Part shown: one piece after another, positions 33,879 to 42,675 of the stretch
How the letters are laid out: every line of letters starts with the position of its first letter
Numbering within the stretch: position 1 is the stretch's first letter
Assembly: GCA_023139105.1 (NCBI GenBank)
Contig: JAGLOF010000036.1
Coordinates: forward strand, 1-43,731
DNA length: 43,731 nt
Source of the DNA: a bacterium
GTDB lineage: Bacteria > Zhuqueibacterota > QNDG01 > JAGLOF01
Reading direction: 5' to 3'
Notes under the pieces: generated by a model
What the model saw: only the letters and a program-made list of their open reading frames with translations
Databases searched by the model: none
Told to the model about the DNA's origin: nothing
Translations under genes and position numbers: made by a program

Positions 33879-33907
33879 TTGACAAATCAATCAAAATTAA
33901 ATAAATT
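33879..33907 (+). promoter_or_regulatory. Promoter of the dehydratase gene
   Basis: TTGACA (33879-33884), a 17-bp spacer and TAAATT (33902-33907). It is divergent from the PadR-E promoter, and the upstream dyad at 33838-33852 lies 26 bp before the -35, so joint control is possible. Confidence 0.65.
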
Positions 33908-33958
33908 TATCTACCTGAAACTATCATCAGCAATAAACACAAAAAACGGCAATACATT

Positions 33959-34963
33959 ATGGTACCGATTATTCAGCAATACAACATACCCAATCCGGAG
34001 ACTTTTTATCAGGCCGCCCTGCGCATTAGCCCCCATATCACAACCACACCATGCCCTTTGTCCAGGTTACTAAGTGATGCCACGGGTGCTAAAATCTTTC
34101 TCAAGCTTGAAAACAGGCAGACATCGGGTTCATTCAAGATTCGCGGCGTCGCCAATAAGATACTGTCATTGAATACGTCTGAGCGATCCGGAAAGCTCAT
34201 TGCTGCATCAACAGGCAACCACGGCGCGGCCTTTGCTCATATCATATCCGAATTTCAGCTCAACGGAGAACTATTCATTCCTGTTGGTATCACTTCTGTC
34301 AAACACAAAGCTATTCAGAAATACGGTATTCCCCTAATCAGTTGCGGCGATGATTGTGTAGAGACTGAAAGTGCGGCCAGAATTGCAGCTAAGAGCGATA
34401 ACAGCATATTCATCAGCCCCTATAATGACATTGACATTATCATCGGCCAGGGTACTATTGGCATTGAGCTTTTAGATCAAATAGATAGATTAGATGTGGT
34501 AATAATTCCAATTGGCGGCGGAGGACTCATATCTGGTATTGCTGCATTCCTGAAGCAGGTTAAACCGGCAATTCAGATCATAGGATGTCAACCTGCCAAT
34601 TCACCGGTGATGGCCAAATCAGTCAAAGCCGGACATATTGTAAGCATGCACAGTCTGCCCACTCTGTCTGATGCTACTGCGGGCGGTATAGAACCCAATG
34701 CCATTACCTTTAATATATGCCGTGACCTGGTCGATAAATATGTCATTCTGGATGAAGATGAAATATTCTCAGCACTTCGACACCTCCACTTGAAAGAAAA
34801 TGTCATTGCCGAAGGTGGTTCGGCAATGACAGTGGCAGCTGTAAAAAAACTTGGTGATGAACTGAAAGGGAAAGGTGTTGCCCTTATCATCTCCGGTGGA
34901 AAAATTGATCCTGAAATCATCCGTAAAATTGGAGATTCTAATGCAAAACTTGATCGAGCTTGA
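33959..34963 (+). CDS. PLP-dependent threonine/serine dehydratase-like enzyme (EutB-like)
   Basis: This is a 334-residue fold-type II PLP enzyme. Lys60 lies in SGSFKIRG (Schiff-base Lys), the phosphate-side loop is STGNHG, and the Gly-rich loop PIGGGGLISG is at about 184-193. It resembles threonine dehydratase and the hydroxyectoine-utilisation dehydratase EutB, which also pairs with a cyclodeaminase-like EutC; the pair here fits that layout but no other ectoine gene is present. No good ribosome site precedes the ATG, which lies about 45 nt after the expected transcript start. It overlaps the next gene by 23 nt. Confidence 0.8.
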   Translation: MVPIIQQYNIPNPETFYQAALRISPHITTTPCPLSRLLSDATGAKIFLKLENRQTSGSFKIRGVANKILSLNTSERSGKLIAASTGNHGAAFAHIISEFQLNGELFIPVGITSVKHKAIQKYGIPLISCGDDCVETESAARIAAKSDNSIFISPYNDIDIIIGQGTIGIELLDQIDRLDVVIIPIGGGGLISGIAAFLKQVKPAIQIIGCQPANSPVMAKSVKAGHIVSMHSLPTLSDATAGGIEPNAITFNICRDLVDKYVILDEDEIFSALRHLHLKENVIAEGGSAMTVAAVKKLGDELKGKGVALIISGGKIDPEIIRKIGDSNAKLDRA

Positions 34964-35891
34964 AACCATAAAGGCTGTACTGCCGCAGATAGATCTCATT
35001 AAAATTATTGAGGATGGATTTGAGCAATATTCAAAAGGGAAGGTAGTAGTTCCGCCAGTGGGAGAGCTTGTCTTTGAGGATCCGCCGGGTGAGGCACATA
35101 TCAAATATGGTTACATCAAGGATGATGATTATTACGTAATTAAAATCGCTTCCGGATTCTACAATAATCCAGTTCTTGATCTGCCTTCCAGCCAGGGGCT
35201 CATGCTGGTCTTCTCTCAGAAAACCGGCGTACTTGATGCCATTTTGCTGGATGATGGTTATCTGACAGATATACGTACAGCCGCAGCCGGCGCAGTAGCG
35301 GCCAAGTATCTGGCACCGGATTACATCTCCGCAATAGGAATTATTGGTGCAGGTATTCAAGCAAGGCAGCAGCTTCACTATCTTAAATCTATTACTAGTT
35401 GTAAAATTGTTAAGGTCTGGACACGGGAAATGAGTGAACAGACTGACTATATGGCACATTTTAAAAACTCCGGCTACAACATAACATTTGTAACCGAACC
35501 ATATGACATTGCCGCTCAATGCAATCTCATTGTCACCACTACACCCTCTAAAGTGCCATTGCTTAGGGCCGATGATATCCGACCAGGCACACATATTACG
35601 GCCGTGGGTTCAGATACATCTGAGAAAATTGAGCTTGATCCTGCTATTTTGCACAAAGCCGATATTGTTGTATCTGACAGTCTAGCTCAGAGCAAGACCC
35701 GTGGTGAGATATACCGCGCCGTTGAAGCCGGAACGATTCAACGAAATACTGTGATTGAATTGGGTAATGTCATTGCCTCCGGAAAGAAGGCCAGGCAGAA
35801 TGACCAACAGATCACAATAGCAGATCTCACCGGTGTAGCCGTTCAAGACATACAAATTGCAAAGGCTGTTTATGAGCAAGTTTGCAGTTAA
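34941..35891 (+). CDS. Ornithine cyclodeaminase/mu-crystallin family protein (EutC-like)
   Basis: This is 316 residues from the ATG at 34941, preceded by GGAGA; an earlier in-frame ATG at 34875 lies inside the dehydratase gene. The family core is clear: YVIKIASGFYNNP, GYLTDIRTAAAGAVAAKYL, the NAD-binding GIIGAGIQARQQL and a later DLTGVAVQDIQIA. Members include ornithine cyclodeaminase, alanine dehydrogenase and EutC. The overlap with the dehydratase suggests consecutive steps on one amino acid or its imine. The substrate is not decided by the sequence. Confidence 0.85.
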   Translation: MQNLIELETIKAVLPQIDLIKIIEDGFEQYSKGKVVVPPVGELVFEDPPGEAHIKYGYIKDDDYYVIKIASGFYNNPVLDLPSSQGLMLVFSQKTGVLDAILLDDGYLTDIRTAAAGAVAAKYLAPDYISAIGIIGAGIQARQQLHYLKSITSCKIVKVWTREMSEQTDYMAHFKNSGYNITFVTEPYDIAAQCNLIVTTTPSKVPLLRADDIRPGTHITAVGSDTSEKIELDPAILHKADIVVSDSLAQSKTRGEIYRAVEAGTIQRNTVIELGNVIASGKKARQNDQQITIADLTGVAVQDIQIAKAVYEQVCS

Positions 35892-35913
35892 AAATCATTG
35901 TTGATTATACAAG

Positions 35914-36063
35914 CTACTCATGCGCAAAAGAAAAATGCTGCTGTACAATCACCCAGTTACTATCTCTCTTCTCGAGTATGCCGGTCCAGCGGGCATTCTC
36001 CCATGTGGCTGGCTGCCCTTTCCATGTGTTTATATCATCTAAAATGCAATAAAACCACTCATT
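35914..36063 (-). pseudogene. C-terminal remnant of an NTF2/SnoaL-like protein
   Basis: On the minus strand a 49-codon frame with no start reads WFYCILDDINTWKG, then TWENARWTGILEKRDSNW, then VIVQQHFSFAHE and stop. The WTGILEKRD...W.IVQQHFSF pattern matches the last strands of SnoaL/DUF4440-type proteins. A stop codon lies directly upstream, so only the C-terminus remains. Confidence 0.6.
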
Positions 36064-36078
36064 TCATACCTCCACAAT

Positions 36079-37215
36079 TTATAGAGTTGCAGCAACTGAT
36101 AACGTCTGACTATATACTGGTTTCTCCGACAGAGCCACATTATTCGCTCTCATATATTCCCACGACCCGTCATTATTTTTAATCCGATATTGATTCCCAG
36201 CTGCAGCAAGAACCTTCATTGGTAGATTGTTACGACGACCTTTTAACCGGACCCACTTTCCTATCAGCTCTTTATCAGCTGATAGAGCAGCCGGGAGCGT
36301 ATCAGTCTGCGTAATATAAAGCCATGGGTCCACAGGCCCTTTACCTGGTACGTAAATACCAAAATGGAGATGGGGAGGCGTAGTCCGGGCATTGCCCGAA
36401 TTGCCCACCGCGCCCAGGATCTGCCCTTTAACAACTCTATCTCTCTCTTTGACTCTATAATCCTGTAGATGAGCAAAATAAAGATACAGAGCATGCCTGC
36501 TATCCCAGAGCCATACAATAGTGCCGCCGATATCGGTCTCTCCCACACGATGAATGATACCATTTGACGGTGCAATAACGGGAGTGTGCCTCGATGCGAA
36601 AACATCAACTCCATGATGCTCTCTACGTCCCCCGTCCCTGGGATCACCAAAAAAACTGAGTATGGATGTACTATCCTTTCCCGTAACAGGAAAAGCCAGA
36701 GAGGGCTTTTCACGGATCACGATCCTACAAAATCCCCCTCGGAGCAGTTCAGTCTGAATACGGATGACGTACATGTTATTACGTCTCGGTTCAAATTCAA
36801 TGTGCGTTTCATCTTTATTAGCGCTGGCCGTTCGTCGCGCTTGTCTGGTGGAATCCACGGGAATCCTAAAAAGGTCCATAAAAACTCGGGGATGCTGATC
36901 ACACTCTAAAGTCAGATCGATTTCAATATGTCTGCCCTGCTTTCCATGGAACTTATATCCTACTGAGAAGACATCGGTAGAATCAATATAAAAGATCTCT
37001 TCATGGGGAAGACTGATCTCAACTGGTTGTTTCAGACTGTTTTTCGCGGCCTTAATCCAGTCTCTGCCCAAAGCTGTTTCATTCAGACCCGCTGCTTCCA
37101 GAGACTGCTGATAGAGAGCATGGGCGTGATTGGGCCTGTATGACTTGGGCACTTTCTCTTTACTGCATTGTAAAAATAATATAAATAAGCAAAAGACTGC
37201 TATTCTAATCTTCAT
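36079..37215 (-). CDS. M23 (LytM-type) metallopeptidase, predicted lipoprotein
   Basis: This 378-residue protein has a signal peptide with Cys17 (FLFLQC); Gln before the Cys makes the lipobox atypical. A beta-rich N-terminal region precedes the M23 domain (about 185-305): zinc ligands His200 and Asp204 in HHGVDV, then His292 and His294 in PHLHFG. The set is complete, so it should cut peptidoglycan cross-bridges or other peptides in the periplasm. A C-terminal SH3-like part (about 325-370) follows. It overlaps the cupin gene by 11 nt and shares an operon with it. Confidence 0.9.
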   Translation of the reverse strand: MKIRIAVFCLFILFLQCSKEKVPKSYRPNHAHALYQQSLEAAGLNETALGRDWIKAAKNSLKQPVEISLPHEEIFYIDSTDVFSVGYKFHGKQGRHIEIDLTLECDQHPRVFMDLFRIPVDSTRQARRTASANKDETHIEFEPRRNNMYVIRIQTELLRGGFCRIVIREKPSLAFPVTGKDSTSILSFFGDPRDGGRREHHGVDVFASRHTPVIAPSNGIIHRVGETDIGGTIVWLWDSRHALYLYFAHLQDYRVKERDRVVKGQILGAVGNSGNARTTPPHLHFGIYVPGKGPVDPWLYITQTDTLPAALSADKELIGKWVRLKGRRNNLPMKVLAAAGNQYRIKNNDGSWEYMRANNVALSEKPVYSQTLSVAATL

Positions 37216-37543
37216 TGAGAGTAACTACCTTATTATTTATGTTTTCAACAAAAAGACATAAAGCGATCTCACTCAAAATAACAGCCCGGTGCCTGTGTTC
37301 TTCTCCTGACGGAATGTGAACACCATCCCCTTTTTTATAGAGAACAGTCTCACTCACATACTCAATTTCCATTCTCCCCTCAAGAAGAATTCCAACATGT
37401 CCCCTCTCACACCAGTGCGGAGGCATATTCTCAGAATATTCTACAAGCCTGAGGCGGGTGCCGTTTTGATCTAAGAATTTATGGCGCACGCCCTCAAAAG
37501 GAATTTCCCATTCCAATCTTTCAAAATCAATGCGATAGTCCAT
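37205..37543 (-). CDS. Cupin-domain protein
   Basis: This is 112 residues from the ATG at 37543, preceded by AAGGAA. A single conserved cupin barrel carries PPHWCERGHVGILLEGRMEI (motif 1, with His and Glu-like ligands) and KKGDGVHIPSGEEHRH (motif 2, His). It should bind one metal; the activity is not predictable from the fold. It follows the PQQ gene by 48 nt and overlaps the M23 gene, so all three may be one transcript. Confidence 0.85.
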   Translation of the reverse strand: MDYRIDFERLEWEIPFEGVRHKFLDQNGTRLRLVEYSENMPPHWCERGHVGILLEGRMEIEYVSETVLYKKGDGVHIPSGEEHRHRAVILSEIALCLFVENINNKVVTLNED

Positions 37544-37591
37544 TTCAAATTCCTTTATTCTATACATTCTGTTTATCCAATTATAAAATAT

Positions 37592-38872
37592 TTACTTTCT
37601 GACATCCAGACAGAGCAGGTCACCTTTATCACTACGCACATAAAGATACCCGTCCACCAACACAGGATTTGTCCACCAATAAGTGTGTTTACTATTACGG
37701 CCCTTACCTTTTGCTGGAGATTTGAGGAGAATTTTTCCTTTTGCAATTTCCTTATATGAGTCCGGGCTGGCTTCTGCAACAAAGAGAGAACCTTTTTCAT
37801 CCAGTACAATTAATTTTTTATCTGCAATAATCAGCGAACCAAACTCCATGGGTTGGCTCCACATCAATTTGCCGGTTTTGTACTCAATGCATTTCAGATG
37901 ATTGCGGCGGCTGCGTGCGTCATCAATGCCGTAAATGTAACCATCCAAATAGACATTACAGGTAAACTGATTACGCAACTCCATATTTTGCCAGACTTTT
38001 TCCAGGGCATTATCCTTCATGTTCAGCAAGATACATCCCTTGCCGTATGCTGATGCAATGAAAATCTGATCACCGTCAATTATAGGATCAGCCGTATTCT
38101 CATTGCAAGACGTCTCCCAACCATATGAACTCTCGATTATGCCAGTGGCAATTTCTTGTATATAGAGTTTCTTACCAGCAAAATTCGCCATCTTTCGTTT
38201 ACCGTTCAGCTCAAAAATCACCGGTGTAGAAAAAGAACAGCGGGCCGGCTCACTGGCCCAAACAGTATTGCCGTTCATCTTATTAAAGGCAATGCCTGAT
38301 TTGTTTAGATTGAGAAGCAGCAAGTCCCCTTCAATAAGAGGTGAACCTGAATATCCGACTCCATCATAAGGTGGAATTGTGCCAAAATCCTCAACTACAT
38401 TACGGTGCCAAAGTAGATGTCCGTTAAGAGCATTCAAGCAGTAGAGATCTCCGGTGTCATCGCTGATTGTATAGAGCCGGTCTCCATCAATGACTGGAGA
38501 TGCCGTAGGCCCGGGCCATACATCATCAGTACGACAAGGATAGGTAAAACGCCAGAGTTCATGACCGTCTTTCGAATCCAGACAGTAAATAATGTCTGTA
38601 CCCGATGTATCATTCCCATTTATAATCTCCTGGTTACCAATGGCGTAGAGCCGTGAACCTTTTACTGCTACTGCTGAGTAGCCCAGACCCAACTTGGTCT
38701 CCCAGGCAATTCGCGGGCTGCCCGCAATGGCTTTAGGATTCCAATTTGCATCATACACAATTCCATTGCCATTGGGTCCGCGCCAACGAGTCCAGTCTGA
38801 AGCCATTGCAGTTCCCTGTAACAAAATCAAACAAATTACCAGAGTAGTTCCAACCGATTTCATGAATTTCAT
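37592..38872 (-). CDS. Secreted PQQ-like beta-propeller protein
   Basis: This is 426 residues from the ATG at 38872 (GGAG at 9 nt; the ATG at 38890 would lie in that site). Signal peptide to AMAS, then WTRWRGPNGNGIVYDANW, the usual opening of PQQ-like propeller proteins. Repeats such as IYCLDSKDGHELWRFTYPC, LYCLNALNGHLLWHRNV and MNGNTVWASE form the blades, ending in LLCLDVRK. The Trp-docking blades are like those of BamB and of quinoprotein dehydrogenases, but no catalytic residues for alcohol oxidation were recognised, so a binding or assembly role is more likely. Confidence 0.88.
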   Translation of the reverse strand: MKFMKSVGTTLVICLILLQGTAMASDWTRWRGPNGNGIVYDANWNPKAIAGSPRIAWETKLGLGYSAVAVKGSRLYAIGNQEIINGNDTSGTDIIYCLDSKDGHELWRFTYPCRTDDVWPGPTASPVIDGDRLYTISDDTGDLYCLNALNGHLLWHRNVVEDFGTIPPYDGVGYSGSPLIEGDLLLLNLNKSGIAFNKMNGNTVWASEPARCSFSTPVIFELNGKRKMANFAGKKLYIQEIATGIIESSYGWETSCNENTADPIIDGDQIFIASAYGKGCILLNMKDNALEKVWQNMELRNQFTCNVYLDGYIYGIDDARSRRNHLKCIEYKTGKLMWSQPMEFGSLIIADKKLIVLDEKGSLFVAEASPDSYKEIAKGKILLKSPAKGKGRNSKHTYWWTNPVLVDGYLYVRSDKGDLLCLDVRK

Positions 38873-39139
38873 CTTTGTATTCTCCTTCATTTTAGCTAAT
38901 TGCCATTCAGCCTGGACACATAGGTATATGATTCCGTGATATTCATCCTTATACCTTACATCATCATTTTAAACTGAAAAACTTTAAATTGTATTAAAGA
39001 TGGTTAAAAAACTAGAGAGAAGAATCAAAATTGTGATAACAGTATAATAATGAGGGGTAAAATGCAATAAATCGGGATCGATTGCAAAACATAATGAAGC
39101 CAGCACATACTGGCATGAACACTCTTTCCAAAAACCACC

Positions 39140-39240
39140 TGTCATCCCGAACTTGTTTCGGGATCTCAGGCAGCATCTATCACGATCTGCTGACCAGCAA
39201 AATTTTAAAAACAAGATCCTGAAACAAGTTCAAGATGACA
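39140..39240. repeat. Dispersed inverted-repeat element (TGTCATCCCGAACTTG type)
   Basis: Arms 39140-39166 and 39214-39240 (27 bp, a few mismatches) are complementary: TGTCATCCCGAACTTG on the left, CAAGTTCAAGATGACA on the right. This class is a common dispersed intergenic element in environmental bacteria. A fragment (GTCATCCTGAAC) also occurs at about 42571. The rest of 38873-39440 holds no gene that I can support. Confidence 0.75.
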
Positions 39241-39440
39241 GAGTAGAAACTTTGTTCCTTCCAAAAAGCATTGCCATTCCTGGAAACGACATCAACACAT
39301 CGATTGATAAGTTGTGGAATAGTAACAATATCAAATCTACATAAACACACAAACAAACATTATTAACAAATTCAAAATTTCTGTCACAAATCATGGAATG
39401 GTGTGTTTTAAATAGTGACTTCTAAAATGAAAGGGATATC

Positions 39441-40601
39441 ATGACAAAGGCAGACAAGACAATTAAAATAGTAGCATTAATTGCAACGACAATTTGCTTA
39501 CTATGCTGGACAACTCAATTAACAGCTCAAAAAATCGAAATTAAGAATGGTATCAAGTTTGTCCATAATGAGGGGAAAGGTCTGCTGGCCAACTCTGATA
39601 AATTACAACTGCACTACAAGGGAACACTGGGCTCAATGGACGATGAAGATGAAAATTATATGTTCTACATTCCATTTAGTATTACGGGGAACGATTCGGC
39701 CATCTATGTGCTGGATACTGGAAACCACCGTGTTCAGCAATTCGATAAAGATTATAATTTTATCAGATCATTTGGCAGACGCGGTCAGGGGCCTGCTGAA
39801 TTTTTGACGCCCAATGAGATAATGATCAATCCTGAAGGTGATGTAATTGTGAATAATTCAGGGAATCAGCGACTGGAGTTCTTCTCTCTGGAAGGCGAGT
39901 ATCTCCAGTCCATAAGATGCCCCTCTAACCTCTTCTATTGTAATTATCTCAGTTCTTCTGAGTTGATTATCCGTAATCGAAAAGCCGAAAACATTAACTA
40001 TTTTAAAAATAGAACTGTTCCTTTACTATTCAAGCTTGATGAAGATATGCAAAAGATACAGGAGATTGGCAGTATTACATATGATGAAAAGTATGAAAAA
40101 TATTCAGGTGCCTACCGTTTTTCTTTTACAATAGATAATAATGACAACATCTATGTAACATTTCTCTTTCAGAACAGAATTGAAAAGTATGATAAAAACG
40201 GTAAATTTATATTTAGAATGGACAGACCGGTCTCCAAAAAATTCCCTGCAAAGTATCGTAATAAAGTGCTGTGGACACCGGGTTCAAAAGGTATTGCCAT
40301 TGATAATAAAGGACGCATCTGGGCCGCTTCCCGAAAAAAGTTTGCTGAAAAGAGTGATAACATCGGCATGGGCATGGTATTTCAAGATGGCAGCAGTGAT
40401 TACTATATCCGGGGAAAATCTGACATAACCGAATCTGATCACTACACATTGGAGTGTTTCGATAGCAATGGCATCTTACTAAAAATCTTTACTTTGTCCC
40501 ATTGGTTGACAGACCTCACTATCATTGGTGATAAAATCTATGTTTTGGATCAATTAAGGACTATGCAATATCATATTTATGATATTGTAGATTTGTGGTG
40601 A
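39441..40601 (+). CDS. Secreted 6-bladed beta-propeller protein
   Basis: This 386-residue protein has a signal peptide (residues 1-30, to TAQ) and NHL-like blades: IYVLDTGNHRVQQFDKDYNFI with SFGRRGQGPAEFLTPNEI, then VIVNNSGNQRLEFFS, IYVTFLFQNRIEKYDKNGKFI and KGIAIDNKGRIWAAS. It matches the '6-bladed beta-propeller' family of exported proteins, with no known enzyme activity. AAAGGGAT precedes the start. It stands alone; the segment after it contains repeats and an Rhs remnant. Confidence 0.9.
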   Translation: MTKADKTIKIVALIATTICLLCWTTQLTAQKIEIKNGIKFVHNEGKGLLANSDKLQLHYKGTLGSMDDEDENYMFYIPFSITGNDSAIYVLDTGNHRVQQFDKDYNFIRSFGRRGQGPAEFLTPNEIMINPEGDVIVNNSGNQRLEFFSLEGEYLQSIRCPSNLFYCNYLSSSELIIRNRKAENINYFKNRTVPLLFKLDEDMQKIQEIGSITYDEKYEKYSGAYRFSFTIDNNDNIYVTFLFQNRIEKYDKNGKFIFRMDRPVSKKFPAKYRNKVLWTPGSKGIAIDNKGRIWAASRKKFAEKSDNIGMGMVFQDGSSDYYIRGKSDITESDHYTLECFDSNGILLKIFTLSHWLTDLTIIGDKIYVLDQLRTMQYHIYDIVDLW

Positions 40602-40615
40602 TCGACCGTTAAAAT

Positions 40616-40663
40616 TCACCCTATATTGGGATTATAATACCTTGCGCCAAAATAGTCTGAACC
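40616..40663 (-). pseudogene. Remnant of an Rhs-repeat core (YFGARYYNPNIG)
   Basis: On the minus strand a 16-codon frame reads GSDYFGARYYNPNIG and stop. The DYFGARYYDPxxG motif is the signature of the Rhs-associated core domain of polymorphic toxins, just before the toxin tip. The rest of that gene is not visible, and one end overlaps the MITE-like terminal repeat. Confidence 0.7.
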
Positions 40664-40841
40664 ACAGATACCCATGATAGACAGATACGTCATGATAAAA
40701 GAACAGGCTGACAAGTTCATGCCGGCATGAAGCAATTTAAAAAACGAATATGCAGATAACCAGTTTGAACCAAAAGAAGTAAAACAATGTTCTGTTCTGA
40801 TCAAGGTTCATCATTTAATCATGGCCATCTGTGGTTCAGAC
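40655..40841. mobile_element. MITE-like element, copy 1
   Basis: This 187-bp element has perfect 15-bp terminal inverted repeats, GTCTGAACCACAGAT (40655-40669) and its complement (40827-40841), extended by CCATGAT/ATCATGG inside. It has no coding capacity. An internal 55-60 bp segment (from CCATGATAGACAGATACG onward) is nearly identical to copy 2 at 43605. The following 40842-41006 holds only short hairpins (such as GCCGGG...CCCGGC near 40969) and no gene. Confidence 0.75.
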
Positions 40842-41006
40842 AATCTCCAACTGGGAGCACTTGTTAAATTAGTTGCTGCGCATAATTGGGCTACATTATG
40901 TCTAATCTGCCCAGGCAGTAAGTAGAAAGGCGAAGGTCTATACCCTCCACCTTTCAGTTACCTTTGCCGGGCTGAAGCCTGGCCTACCCGGCTATAGGTC
41001 CAAATA

Positions 41007-41225
41007 TCATTTGTTGAGTAACCAAATACCCAAAATGATTAAAAGAACACCTCTCACAATCGAATTAATTTCATATACTTTCCGAGTGTTGTCGGTTGCT
41101 TTACTCTCCTTATCATTAGTTACATTAAAGAACAGTCTTTTGACCCAGGCCACTACCAGCTTGCTATGCACTAATACTATAAGCCCCGCTAGTAACATAA
41201 GTAGGCCCAAAGCATGATAACCCAT
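41007..41225 (-). CDS. Small two-helix membrane protein, possible immunity protein
   Basis: This 72-residue protein has two membrane helices (about 3-22 and 54-70) joined by a polar loop (NVTNDKESKATDNTRKVYE). It starts 40 bp after the orphan toxin-tip-like ORF on the same strand, a placement typical of immunity genes behind Rhs toxins, but sequence alone does not show immunity. GGGGGG lies before the ATG. I do not recognise the family. Confidence 0.5.
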   Translation of the reverse strand: MGYHALGLLMLLAGLIVLVHSKLVVAWVKRLFFNVTNDKESKATDNTRKVYEINSIVRGVLLIILGIWLLNK

Positions 41226-41265
41226 TAAAGCCCCCCACTATTAATTTTACAAAATCCGATATGAC

Positions 41266-41763
41266 TCAACGGTTTGAATTCCTATTTTTTCCTTCCTCAC
41301 TTCCACGATTATTACTATTTTCACTGCCTTGCTCTTCTTCTTTACGGCTCTCATTTTCCGGCTTTTGAGAAGGTTCTCCATTATTTACTTGGTCCTGTGG
41401 ATCTTCAGGTTCAAGCAGTTCAGAAATCCCATCAATTAGTATATCTGTTGTTTCACCCACTGCTGGATTTTTGGGGAGTACTGCCCCTACTCCCATTCCC
41501 ACAAAATCTCCAACAATGTCTCCTGTTTGATAGGATGGGTTGTTTACTTTCATCTTGATTGATATTGCTTTGAGTACTCCTCCGACTACTAGTAATGGTG
41601 GAACTGCATAGCCTCCAATATTGCATAGTGTAGAGGAACGATCCATAATTTTCGGACCATTCTTCAGCCCCCAGTGCTTTAGCGGAGCTGTTAGGTTTTT
41701 CCAAGTTCGTAGGATGGGCCTGCGGCCCATAAAATTCATGTAAATCATGGGCCACAGGCCCAT
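41266..41763 (-). pseudogene. Orphan C-terminal fragment, possibly an Rhs-type toxin tip
   Basis: This 165-residue frame begins inside the inverted repeat at 41709-41768: its first 18 residues come from that element, so the true N-terminus is missing. The rest has a hydrophobic segment (NIGGYAVPPLLVVGGVLKAI), a Gly-rich part (GDIVGDFVGMGVGAVLP) and a charged, Gln/Glu-rich tail. No catalytic motif was recognised. Given the Rhs remnant nearby and the small membrane protein after it, a toxin C-terminus cut off by the element is plausible, not proven. Confidence 0.45.
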
Positions 41764-41768
41764 CCTAC
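41709..41768. repeat. 60-bp inverted-repeat element (GTAGGATGGGCC type)
   Basis: Arms 41709-41730 (GTAGGATGGGCCTGCGGCCC plus AT) and 41747-41768 are complementary at 21 of 22 positions, with a 16-nt centre. It ends 4 bp from the Fic stop codon and could act as its terminator-like hairpin. It also supplies the start of the orphan ORF. Confidence 0.85.
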
Positions 41769-41772
41769 AGAC

Positions 41773-42516
41773 TCATATTTTTAACATCCTTAAATAATCT
41801 TTCTGGCTTTCCAACACCATTTCCGCGATAAGTCTCTTAAAAGATGTATCGTCTTTTGGGTTGACCTGACTTTTTACTATTGAAGCAATATAATCAGCCC
41901 TTCTTATCGGCGGAATGATAGTAACAACATAACCGGCCTGCAATAATGCCAGGTTCATTAAAAGCCGGGCGGTTCTTCCGTTTCCATCCACAAATGGATG
42001 AATATCAACAATCTCTTTGTGTATTAAGGCAGCAAATTCTATAGGGTGATATTCTTTTTGTATTTCCGGAATTTTTTTAGCAAAAGTCTGCATGAGTTCC
42101 GGTACTTTTTCCGGTGCAGGCGGAACAAATTTAGTCCCGGAAATAAATACTTTTAACTTTCTATATGCACCTGCATTTGTTTTATCAATTCGATAATAAA
42201 AAAGCTGATGCAACTTTTTTATATCTTTTTCAATGATGATCTTATTTCCAACAATATTGTAGAGGAAATCAAATGCTTCAGCGTGGCCAATAGCCTCGTA
42301 ATGGTCTTTTAACGATCTGCCGCCAATTGTGAGGCCGTCTTCAATTACAACCTTTGTTTCCGATTCGGTAAGTGTATTTCCTTCTAAAGCATTACTGGAC
42401 CAGGTCAAACCGATTTTGAAGTAATTACGCAGCATTTCCAGAGATTTTGGTTCTAAAGGCCTTTTTTCGTTTATCTGTTTTTGCAAGCCGTCGATTTCTT
42501 TTAACAAAGCTGTCAT
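41773..42516 (-). CDS. Fic-domain protein (AMPylase-type)
   Basis: This 247-residue protein has the complete Fic motif HPFVDGNGRTAR (residues 173-184, catalytic His173). Upstream, SNALEG (residues 41-46) matches the inhibitory (S/T)xxxE(G/N) motif, placing it in the class II group that keeps its own N-terminal inhibitory helix. It would transfer AMP to a protein hydroxyl when relieved of inhibition. No separate antitoxin gene is next to it, as expected. AGAGG precedes the start. The target is unknown. Confidence 0.92.
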   Translation of the reverse strand: MTALLKEIDGLQKQINEKRPLEPKSLEMLRNYFKIGLTWSSNALEGNTLTESETKVVIEDGLTIGGRSLKDHYEAIGHAEAFDFLYNIVGNKIIIEKDIKKLHQLFYYRIDKTNAGAYRKLKVFISGTKFVPPAPEKVPELMQTFAKKIPEIQKEYHPIEFAALIHKEIVDIHPFVDGNGRTARLLMNLALLQAGYVVTIIPPIRRADYIASIVKSQVNPKDDTSFKRLIAEMVLESQKDYLRMLKI

Positions 42517-42675
42517 CTTAAAAACCTCTTGGTGTGCCTTATAGTTTAAGATCTTAAAAGATCAATCAATGTCATCCTGAACGAACTCATAGTTTGCAGG
42601 AAAAACCATTTGTTCATTAGTTTCAAAATTCATAATACCTGCCGCATTGAATCACTCATGATTAGCCCATTAACA

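Noticed and set aside
35031..35594. 187-codon open frame on the minus strand
   Set aside because: It is antisense to the well-supported cyclodeaminase-like gene and resembles no family.
38984..39214. 76-codon frame on the minus strand
   Set aside because: Its first part is the translated inverted-repeat element, with no ribosome site or domain.
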